Shown: positions 9,473 through 17,487 of the stretch, piece by piece | How positions within the stretch are numbered: the first letter of the stretch is position 1 | Layout: every line of letters starts with the position of its first letter | Source of the DNA: an uncultured Woeseiaceae bacterium | GTDB taxonomy: Bacteria > Pseudomonadota > Gammaproteobacteria > Steroidobacterales > Woeseiaceae | NCBI GenBank assembly: GCA_947259145.1 | Contig: CAMYLB010000301.1 | Location: forward strand, 1 to 36,324 | Length of the DNA stretch: 36,324 bases | Reading direction: 5' to 3' | Position numbers and translations under genes: made by a program | Notes under the pieces: model-generated | The model's input: only the letters and a program-made list of their open reading frames with translations | What the model was told of the DNA's origin: nothing | Database searches by the model: none

Positions 9473-11380
9473 TTAGGCGGTCAAAGGGCGTGATTCAGTT
9501 CTCACATCCGAGCCAAATACGCCAGAATCCGTGGCCCGGACGCCTGCCGCGCGGCGAAACTGCTCTTTGACGCCAGGTATTGCAACGCTGAGCATCTCTG
9601 ACGCTGCGACTGGCGGCGAGAAGAAATTACCCTGAAATTCGTCGCAGCCCCAGTTGCGCAGCCGCTGGATCTGGGCACTTGATTCCACGCCGACGGCCGT
9701 GACGGATAAGTCGAGCCTCCTGGCAATAGCGACTATTCCAGCCCCGATCGCATCGGAGCGCCGGTCCCGGCGCGATCCACTGACACGTCGGCGTTCGATT
9801 TTTACGGCATCCAGAGGCAACTCCTCCAGCAGAGCGATAGAGAATGCACCGGTGCCAAACTGGTCGATGACAATTCGCACACCGAGACCCTTGAGCTGAT
9901 GGATTACGTCGAATACTCCCTCGCTCCTGTTCAGCAGATCGCTCTCGCAGACCTCGACCTGTAGTTGTTCTGCAGCGACGGCGTGTTTTGCGAGAGATTC
10001 CTGGATCAGTTCAACCAGGTTTCCGGAAATAAGCTGTGCGTGCGACACGTTAACAGCAATTCGACTCGGTGCGTCGGAGGTTTCGGCCCACTCTGCAGCC
10101 TGACGAACGACCTCTGCGATCACGAATTCGTTAATATCGGCAACCAGGTCGGACCGCTCGGCAATTCGCATGAATTCATCTGGCGAGATCTCACCGGCCT
10201 CTGGATGATTCCATCGCAACAGCGCTTCGGCCGCAACAACGCTGCGACCGTGCCAGTCCATGATGGGCTGGTAAACAAGCGTAAGCTGCCCCCGCTGCAG
10301 TGCGGCATGAAACGTATCCTCGAGCATGAGCGAACGTGCGTGCAGGTTGGTAGAGGCGGCGTCAAAAAACTTGAGGGGAATGTTCTCGGTGCGCGCCTCC
10401 CCGAGCGCCTGCTCGGCGAGACCCAGGAGATTACACGCTGGCGCGCGGTCGTCGATCATGCGTGCCGCTCCCATCGTGATCGACAGGTAGATACTCTGAC
10501 CGTCAATCTCGAACGGGTGCTCAAAGTTACTGCCAATCGCACTTGCAATGCGCTGTATTTCGTTGGCGTTGGTAAGCGAAAGCAACAAGCCAAAGCGGAC
10601 GCCCGCAACGCGGCCTGCGGTTGCGGTCAATGTTGTCGTTTCAGACTCGCTCAGAAGGTCGTTCTTCTCCAGCAGCGCGTGCAAACGCTCTGCGAACTCG
10701 CGCAACACCTGGTTGCCGATTGCGTGGCCTGCGGCGTCGTTGATCAGGTCGAAACGGTCGATGCCGATTACGAGGACGGCCGGGTTGCTGTCTTCTTCGG
10801 AGTCGCCTTTCAGACGTGAAATGTGGCTGACGAATCGTTCTCGTCCGGGTAGGCCGGTTAATGAGTCTATGCCGCGCATCAGGAGTACATGACGTTGTGC
10901 GCTGGTGGCGTCGAGCTTGGCCTCGGTCAGTGCTTTGTGAGCGTGCTCGAGTTCCTGTTGCATATTGTGCGTTGCTGCCGCGCGCATGATCCGTTGCGAA
11001 AAAAGTTGCCAATTGAATGGCTTGCGCAGGATTTCCGCTTGCTCGTGCCTGGCGACCTCATTCATATCGCGTGCCGAATTGCAGAGTACGAAGACTTTCG
11101 CATTGTCGCGGCGCTTTTCGAGGACTAGTTCGTACAGGCGACGGCCCGTAACATCGCGTATGCGGGCGTCAACAATGACGACTGAGGGACGCAGGTCGGC
11201 AATATGTCTCAAGGTATCGTCGACGTTCGCGGCGCTCTTGACGTCAAATCCTGCTCGGGAAAGCCAGCGCTTGCCCCAGGATAGCTGTCTCGAGTTCTTG
11301 GTTACGAGCAGCGCTGTGCCGAGGCTGGCGCTATACAGGTCTGGAGAGACCGCAACATCCTTGTCACGTTCCACGAGCAT
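9473..11380 (-). CDS. Degenerate REC-GGDEF-EAL protein
   Basis: ATG at 11380 preceded by AGGAG. Receiver-like domain (VVIVDARI...LRKPF), GGDEF domain with RFGLLL at the signature, EAL domain with EALLRW but DQFGTG and AVGVE. The ORF track start at 11398 is a TTG. Confidence 0.9.
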   Translation of the reverse strand: MLVERDKDVAVSPDLYSASLGTALLVTKNSRQLSWGKRWLSRAGFDVKSAANVDDTLRHIADLRPSVVIVDARIRDVTGRRLYELVLEKRRDNAKVFVLCNSARDMNEVARHEQAEILRKPFNWQLFSQRIMRAAATHNMQQELEHAHKALTEAKLDATSAQRHVLLMRGIDSLTGLPGRERFVSHISRLKGDSEEDSNPAVLVIGIDRFDLINDAAGHAIGNQVLREFAERLHALLEKNDLLSESETTTLTATAGRVAGVRFGLLLSLTNANEIQRIASAIGSNFEHPFEIDGQSIYLSITMGAARMIDDRAPACNLLGLAEQALGEARTENIPLKFFDAASTNLHARSLMLEDTFHAALQRGQLTLVYQPIMDWHGRSVVAAEALLRWNHPEAGEISPDEFMRIAERSDLVADINEFVIAEVVRQAAEWAETSDAPSRIAVNVSHAQLISGNLVELIQESLAKHAVAAEQLQVEVCESDLLNRSEGVFDVIHQLKGLGVRIVIDQFGTGAFSIALLEELPLDAVKIERRRVSGSRRDRRSDAIGAGIVAIARRLDLSVTAVGVESSAQIQRLRNWGCDEFQGNFFSPPVAASEMLSVAIPGVKEQFRRAAGVRATDSGVFGSDVRTESRPLTA

Positions 11381-11384
11381 CGTC

Positions 11385-13148
11385 TTACTCCTGGTCAACC
11401 CAGGTGTTGATCGACATCGTCTCGGTCAGCCCGTTGGTCCACAGGTAACCATTGGTCCAGAGGTAGCCGTTGGTCCACAGGTAGCCATTCGACCAGAGGT
11501 AGCCGTCCGACCAGAGGTAGCCGTTCGCATCAACTCTGCCGTCCGTCCACAGGTAGCCGTCGGCCCAGAGATAGCCGTTGCTCCAGAGATAGCCATTCGA
11601 CCAAAGATAGCCATTGCTGTCGACGCCACTGTTGCTCCAGAGGTAGCCGTCGAGGCCCATCAGGTAGTAGTTGCCGTTTGCGTCCTGGTTGGCGCGACCA
11701 CCGAAGTGTTTCGTGCCGGCGATATCGGCTTCGATATCGAGACCGTTATTGGCGCAGTCGTGGGTCCAGTCAAACACGGCGTCGTGAGCATTGACCATGC
11801 CCGCGCCCTGCTGAAAAATACTATAAGCAAGATTGCCATTTTCATCCAGAGCGGGGCGCGCACCTTTCATGATCTTGCATTTGACGGCGTCGGGAGAAAT
11901 TCCGGGCTCCATCTGCAGTATCAGTGCCGCGATGCCGCTGACGACAGCGGTTGCCTGCGAGGTACCCGACATCTGGAAGAAATTCGCGCCCAGGTAGAAG
12001 TCCGGGTAATCCGTCGCAATCTTGTCAGTGCCTTCCATCGAGGCCATGATGTGGCCGCCCGGCGCGACGATTTCGGGCTTGACGAAGCCTTCATAGGTCG
12101 GTCCGGCGGCGGAAAATGTGGCCAGGCGATCGTCGCTGCCGACGGCCGGCGTGTAGCTGTCGGTCATGGCGCCGACCGTAATTACGTACGGCACGTTCCC
12201 GGGCACTCCGATCGACTGCGCGTCGGGACCCGAGTTGCCCGCCGATACCACGACCACGATGCCGTCGTTCCACGCCGCCATAACCGCCTGGTTCAGCGGG
12301 TCGTCCCAGTAATGAGACTGCGGCGGTGCGCTCAGCGACATGTTGAGCACTTCAATCTGCAGGGACTGGCGGTTTTCGACGACCCAATCGACGCCGCGAA
12401 TTACGTCGGCATAAGTGCCGCGACCTTCAGCGTCGAAAACCTTCACGGCGACGATTCTTGCCGCCGGAGCGATACCGTTGTACTTGCCGACGTTGGACAG
12501 TTTGCCGCTCGTTGCCACTCCGGCGACGTGCGAGCCGTGACCGCTCTCATCAATATCGATTTCGGCAAAATCTATTTTGCTCTTACCCTTGCCGCCTTCG
12601 ACATACTCATAGTCTATCGTTGCATCGTATACGGCCTTCAAGCGGTCGAAACCATAGCGGTCTTGCGAAATGCCCGGACCCGAATAGATACCGCTGTCGA
12701 CGATAGCTATCGTCACGCCCCAGCCGTCGATGCCCTGGTCGTGCAGCAGGTCTGCATCAACGAGGCTCGGAAATTCCGAGTAGCCATCACCCGGCATTTC
12801 TTCTTCCGAGGGTTCTTCCTCTGGTGGAGGCGATTTCTTGCCACCGCCTTTGCCGGCAGCTGCCACAGCGTTATTGCCGTACAAGCGGCGAACCGCCGGA
12901 TGATTGCGGAGCCGATCGGCCTCGGGCTCAGTCAGATTGACAGCAACAGCGCGAATAATCCCAAGCTCGTGAGTGACCTCGACATCGAACTCACCGACTG
13001 CGGCCAGTACTGCATCGAAGCTCGCACCCTGCACGATGTAGCTCGTGCGGGTCTCGGGTTCAGCCGTGGGGATCGATGCGGCGACGCAAAGAGTTATTGC
13101 GAGCGTTGCGGCGATTACCATTTTCTTCAGCGACGTGAGCGTTGTCAT
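11385..13148 (-). CDS. Secreted subtilisin-like (S8) serine protease with C-terminal GYLW hexapeptide repeats
   Basis: Signal peptide (MTTLTSLKKMVIAATLAITLCVAASIPT), I9-like propeptide, catalytic motifs AIVDSG, GHGSHVAG, GTSQATAVVSG. ATG at 13148 with AGGAA SD. Ten GYLW[STA][ND] repeats at the C-terminus. Confidence 0.95.
   Translation of the reverse strand: MTTLTSLKKMVIAATLAITLCVAASIPTAEPETRTSYIVQGASFDAVLAAVGEFDVEVTHELGIIRAVAVNLTEPEADRLRNHPAVRRLYGNNAVAAAGKGGGKKSPPPEEEPSEEEMPGDGYSEFPSLVDADLLHDQGIDGWGVTIAIVDSGIYSGPGISQDRYGFDRLKAVYDATIDYEYVEGGKGKSKIDFAEIDIDESGHGSHVAGVATSGKLSNVGKYNGIAPAARIVAVKVFDAEGRGTYADVIRGVDWVVENRQSLQIEVLNMSLSAPPQSHYWDDPLNQAVMAAWNDGIVVVVSAGNSGPDAQSIGVPGNVPYVITVGAMTDSYTPAVGSDDRLATFSAAGPTYEGFVKPEIVAPGGHIMASMEGTDKIATDYPDFYLGANFFQMSGTSQATAVVSGIAALILQMEPGISPDAVKCKIMKGARPALDENGNLAYSIFQQGAGMVNAHDAVFDWTHDCANNGLDIEADIAGTKHFGGRANQDANGNYYLMGLDGYLWSNSGVDSNGYLWSNGYLWSNGYLWADGYLWTDGRVDANGYLWSDGYLWSNGYLWTNGYLWTNGYLWTNGLTETMSINTWVDQE
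11431..11664. repeat. 18-bp tandem repeat array (13 units in register) inside the subtilase CDS, encoding 6-aa GYLW[S/T/A][N/D] units
   Basis: Units such as ccattggtccagaggtag, ccgttggtccacaggtag, ccattcgaccagaggtag. Ten units encode GYLWxx; two in-register units encode GVDSNG- and RVDANG-type variants. Confidence 0.95.
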
Positions 13149-13198
13149 TTGTCTGTTCCTGTTTGTGTCATCCCGGGCCGACATGTTCTTTGGTAAAG

Positions 13199-13214
13199 TG
13201 TGACGTGCGTCACA
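13199..13214. promoter_or_regulatory. Predicted CRP/Clp-family binding site TGTGA-N6-TCACA upstream of the subtilase
   Basis: Sequence TGTGACGTGCGTCACA is a perfect match to the CRP core (TGTGAnnnnnnTCACA), centred about 58 bp upstream of the subtilase ATG. Confidence 0.7.
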
Positions 13215-13225
13215 TAATGGGGGTG

Positions 13226-14976
13226 TCAAATCGCCCTGTAGAGGTGGAAACGGGTGCGTATTGTGTCGAGGTCGACAACCTTGGGGTCGGATGCGGCGCC
13301 AAGGTGCGGTGCTATAAAATCCGGAACATTCTCGGGCCGCAACGGTTCGGTGATGACAAAACCCTGCAATGCGTGGCAGCCCTGATCGCGCAGGAAATCG
13401 ATTTGCTCGGTGTTCTCGACGCCTTCGGCAATGACGGTAAGATTCATGCTGATCGCAAGCGCTATAATCGCCGAACAAACCGAACGTTCGTCGTCATCGA
13501 ACTGACATCGGTCGACAAATGTACGGTCGATCTTGATCGCATTAACCGGCAGTCGTATCAGACGACGCAGCGAGGAATGACCTGCGCCGAAATCATCGAC
13601 GACCAGGCCCACGCCAATGTTTCCCAGTTTCTCGAGAATGAGGTCGGCGTCGGCCGCGCGCATCAGCGTTCTTCAGGCGGCAGCCCGGAAGTTTGCAGGG
13701 CGTTAAGGATTACGGCATCAAGACCGTCACGAGTAAACTCGGCTTCGGAAAGATTGACTGACACGGGCGGCATGCCGGTAATGTCGCGGCGCCAACTGGC
13801 CGCTTGCAGGCATGCCGACTCGAGGATCCATTCGCCGAGCGGCCGCATCAAGCCGGTGGCCTCTGCCAACGGGATAACCTCGTCCAGCGCAACCATGCCA
13901 CGCAGTGGATGTTCCCAGCGCAGCAGTGCCTCGAGGCCGCCCACGTGACCGGTCTTGAGATCGACTCTCGGCAAGTAATGCAGGCCAAGCTGATCGTTCT
14001 CGAGGGCCCAGGCGAGCTCAGTCTTGCCGTCGAGGCGCTGCAGGGCGCGAAACTTCATCGTCGTGGAATAAAACTCGTAGCCCTGGTCGCTGCGAATTGC
14101 GGCCTCGTCGAGTGCAACGCGCGCGCGCTTTAGCAAGTCGTCGGAGCTGTCGCCGTCGCTCGGGTACAGTGCGATGCCTATCGCAGGCTCAATCGTGAAT
14201 TTGTGCCCTTTATAAGCCAGCGGATTCGCGAACGCTTTGCGAATTCGGTCTGCGACCTGGCCGGCCGCGTCACGACGATCAACGCCGTTCAGCACGACGA
14301 GAAATTCTTCGCTGCCGAGCCGGGCCAAATCCGCAAAATTATCGTCATCCGAACCGGCGCGCCCGGCTCTGTGTTGCGATCTGAGGCAGTCCTCGATACG
14401 TTGCGATGCGATCGAGAGCATCGCGCGACGAACCGGTTTCCCGATCCGCTTCGTCAGGCGCACGAGCTGCTCGAGGCCGACGACCATGACGGCGATGCCA
14501 CGCTCGCGCAGTCTGGCATCGTCGACCGCAGCGTCGAGTAAGGTTGCGGCACCGGGAAGACGAGCGGATACACTGGCGTCGGCCGCTGCCGCCTTCGTGC
14601 CGACGGCAGGAAAACGACGCAGATCACGCAATACCCCCATGACTTTCTTGCGGCCGACGACGATCAAACGCAGTTCGTAATACTGGGAGTCTGGTTTGCC
14701 ATCGATTTCGAATGTGAATGCGACGTCGGCACGGTTACGCAGCGCTTTGCCGATATTCATTTTTATGAGTTGGGCAATCGCGTCAGGCAGGTCGGCTGTG
14801 ATATCCGCGTCGGCCTGTCGGTCGGGGCAGAAATTCGCTGCAGCCGCGGCGCCGGTCACGGTTTCGAGGAGCATGCCTTTGTCGGAGGCTAAAAACGTCC
14901 AGTCCGGCAAGTCGTCGTGCGATGCCAGTTGAGAATCTCTTTTTGTTCCGTCATCCCTCAATGCGATCTGCCTCAC
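13226..14976 (-). pseudogene. GGDEF-EAL protein split by an internal deletion/frameshift in the EAL domain
   Basis: ORF 14976-13663 ends ...SGLPPEER*; ORF 13663-13226 resumes MRAADADLILEKLGNIGVGLVVDDFGAGHSSL...AEGVEN in another frame. The expected LExTE segment is missing. The ORFs overlap at ATGA. Confidence 0.85.
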
Positions 14977-15062
14977 ACCCGAATTGCCGTGCAGAGAATC
15001 AGGTTAACGACGTTTGCCGGCGGGTTGAGTGATCCAGTTCGCCTTTTACCGTGCTGTACGGG

Positions 15063-15520
15063 TCAGTTCGCGTTCTTCCAGGAATCAGGAACGCGAATCG
15101 CGATGACCTCACCTTCCGCCGTCTGGATTCCGTCCGAATACACCCGGGATTTTACGCGCGTCTTTCGCTCGCCGACTTCCTCGATGGTCGACCTGACTTC
15201 GATTTCCTTATCGATGGGTGTCGGTGCCAGGTAGTCGACCGTCAGGCGTCCCGTGACGCACCAGATCTCCGGCGCTGCACCAATATCGCGCCCTTCCAGT
15301 TTGTAATAATTTGAGAGTGCGGTACCGACGCTGTGACAATCGATCAGGCTTGCGATCGTGCCGCCGTAAACGTACTCCCGGCACATTGCTCAGGCCGCGG
15401 CATGTAATGGCAGACGCATTCGTCGCCGTGCCAGTGACTCTTGATTTGCAGGCCTTTTTCGTTGTCGGCGCCACAGCCATAACAATGATTGTGGGGCAGC
15501 TGATCCTGAACGGCCGTCAT
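15063..15520 (-). pseudogene. PaaI-type hotdog thioesterase with apparent 1-nt frameshift
   Basis: Frame 1: MTAVQDQLPHNHCYGCGADNEKGLQIKSHWHGDECVCHYMPRPEQCAG. Frame 2: EYVYGGTIASLIDCHSVGTALSNYYKLEG...VPDSWKNAN. One extra G in the GGG run near 15377-15379 would join the frames (CAGEYVYGGTIASL). Confidence 0.8.
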
Positions 15521-15930
15521 TCAGCCTCGCTAGCTGTGCTGGCGCCAAACGTCATGCCGAGCCATGCCGCAACGACGATGCCAACCAAACCGAGAATCGA
15601 GAACCAGAGCGGGTGCGGGATCGTCACAAGATTGAATAGGGTAGCGATCAGCATGAGTCCGCCGACGACGACGGCAAAAATCATCGGTTTGGCATCACCG
15701 ATCCTGCAAGCGGCGAACGTGCCGCCCAATGTGCCGATAAACCAGGCGGCAGCGACGAACAGCAGAGCGCCGAGTGGCAGCATATCGATATAGGCGCGCA
15801 TCGCATCAGGATCAGCGAAGTTCAGGTCCGTCGGTGGTGGGTAAACAGCGTGCCCCAACATCTCGACCAGCCAGACGAGCAGTCCGGCGATGACGACACC
15901 GGCGATGCCGGCAGCAATATTCTTCCCCAT
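15517..15930 (-). CDS. Conserved small membrane protein of unknown function
   Basis: 137 aa with about 4 TM segments; its stop overlaps the thioesterase start (ATGA). Confidence 0.7.
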   Translation of the reverse strand: MGKNIAAGIAGVVIAGLLVWLVEMLGHAVYPPPTDLNFADPDAMRAYIDMLPLGALLFVAAAWFIGTLGGTFAACRIGDAKPMIFAVVVGGLMLIATLFNLVTIPHPLWFSILGLVGIVVAAWLGMTFGASTASEAE

Positions 15931-15958
15931 GATTGTCTCCTCAGCTTTCTTGTTGTTG

Positions 15959-17407
15959 CTATGGTGACTGATTTCTTTGTTTCAGCGCCGCCTGAATGCG
16001 AGCAGCGAGGGCCGTTGCTTCAGCAGCAACGCGGTCCGTCTCGATAGTGAGCATCTCATTGTCTTCCATCAGGACCTGTCCATCGACGACTACCGTCGCC
16101 ACGTCCTGTTCGTCGGTGACCCACACGAGGTGCGATACGATGTCATACGTCGGCACGTGATGGACGTCATCAAACACAACCTGGATGAGATCGGCTTTCT
16201 TGCCAACTTCAAGGGAACCGATGCTGTCGCCCAGGCCGATAGCGGTTGCACCGCCGCGGGTTGCCATCGTCAGGACCGTCGTCGCTGACAGCGCTTCGGG
16301 ATCCATGCGATCGACCTTCTGCAACAAGGATGCCAGGCGCATCTCTTCCCAAAGATCGAGGTCATTGTTGCTTGCGGCGCCGTCGGTGCCGATGCCGACA
16401 CGAACTCCCGCCGCGAGCATCTCAGTGATTGGCGCGATCCCGGAGGCGATCTTCATGTTCGACGTCGGGTTATGGATAACGCCGACTTTGCGTTCCACAA
16501 GGATCGGAATTTCTTCCTGCATCGGCCAGACGACATGCGCTGCGATTGTAGGCCCGTCGAAGAAGCCGATCGAGTCAAGCATATTGATACTCGTTGTACC
16601 GTAGGTGTCTTTCGAATATTGCACTTCGAACGGCGACTCCGATAAGTGGATGCTGATCGGCACACCGAACTTCATGGCGGCAGCGCGAGTCGCCGCGAGT
16701 TTGTCTTTATTGAGAGTGTAGTTGGCGTGTGGGCCAAAGATTGGAGTGATGCGATCGTTCTTGCCCTGCCAGCGCTCAATGAAGCCGATGCCCTTCTGAA
16801 TGGAGTCGTCTGCATTCTCGGCATCCGGGCTGCGTTGATCGATGACGGTGGCGGATATCAATGCGCGCATGCCACAGCTGTCGACGACCTCGGCAATGGT
16901 GTCCGGGTAGTAATACATGTCGACAAACGTCGTGGTACCGCCACGAATCATTTCCCAACAGGCAAGTTCGGTACCGACGCGCACAAACTCGGGATCGACA
17001 AACTCGACCTCGGCCGGAAAAATATAATTGTTGAGCCAGTCCATGAGCGCCAGGTCGTCGGCAACACCGCGAAGCAGTGTCATGGCCGCATGCGAATGGC
17101 CGTTAACGAGCCCGGGCATGACAATGCGATGCTCGCCATCGAGCGTTTTTGCGGTGGAATACTCGGCATGAATGTCTGCGGCGGAGCCGATCGCCAGGAT
17201 CAGGCCGTCGTCGATGGCGACGGCACCGTTCTCATAGACAGTACCATCGACATCCATTGTGACGATGTAACTGCCCTCTATGATCAGGTCGATACCAGGA
17301 TGATCCGGCTCAGCAACACCTGGTTCATTTGCCGGCGAACAGGCCGTCAGCGCAAACGCCAACACCCCGGCCAGCAATTCCGCCAGGTGCATCTTTCGAT
17401 AGTCCAT
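15959..17407 (-). CDS. Exported (lipoprotein) amidohydrolase of the MTA/SAH deaminase / TRZ-ATZ family
   Basis: Lipobox LTAC in MDYRKMHLAELLAGVLAFALTACSPAN. Metal motifs NGHSHAAMTLLRG, GPHANYT, ISIHLSE, GTDGAASNNDLDLWEEMR. GAAGG SD upstream of 17407. Confidence 0.88.
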   Translation of the reverse strand: MDYRKMHLAELLAGVLAFALTACSPANEPGVAEPDHPGIDLIIEGSYIVTMDVDGTVYENGAVAIDDGLILAIGSAADIHAEYSTAKTLDGEHRIVMPGLVNGHSHAAMTLLRGVADDLALMDWLNNYIFPAEVEFVDPEFVRVGTELACWEMIRGGTTTFVDMYYYPDTIAEVVDSCGMRALISATVIDQRSPDAENADDSIQKGIGFIERWQGKNDRITPIFGPHANYTLNKDKLAATRAAAMKFGVPISIHLSESPFEVQYSKDTYGTTSINMLDSIGFFDGPTIAAHVVWPMQEEIPILVERKVGVIHNPTSNMKIASGIAPITEMLAAGVRVGIGTDGAASNNDLDLWEEMRLASLLQKVDRMDPEALSATTVLTMATRGGATAIGLGDSIGSLEVGKKADLIQVVFDDVHHVPTYDIVSHLVWVTDEQDVATVVVDGQVLMEDNEMLTIETDRVAAEATALAARIQAALKQRNQSP

Positions 17408-17487
17408 TTTCATCCTTCGATCTTCGAGCTCTGTTGTGTTTACATTGTAACGCGATGGAAGGCGCCGTAAACCTATCGGCATCAAAC

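Noticed and set aside
11426-11629. Possible CRISPR array because of regularly spaced 18-bp repeats
   Set aside because: Units are contiguous with no unique spacers, in codon register with the subtilase, and encode a protein repeat.
10965-13196. 743-aa plus-strand ORF with V[GR]P[EQ]VA[VI] repeats opposite the subtilase
   Set aside because: Antisense shadow ORF: its repeats are the reverse complement of the GYLW array, it has no recognisable domain, and the minus-strand subtilase has full catalytic motifs.
15208-15480. Separate 90-aa ORF upstream of the thioesterase ORF
   Set aside because: Out-of-frame ORF overlapping the coding frame MTAVQDQLPHNHCYGCGADNEKGLQ..., so it is not a distinct gene.
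16646-17470. 274-aa plus-strand ORF opposite the amidohydrolase
   Set aside because: Antisense shadow; the minus strand has clear metal-binding motifs and a lipobox.
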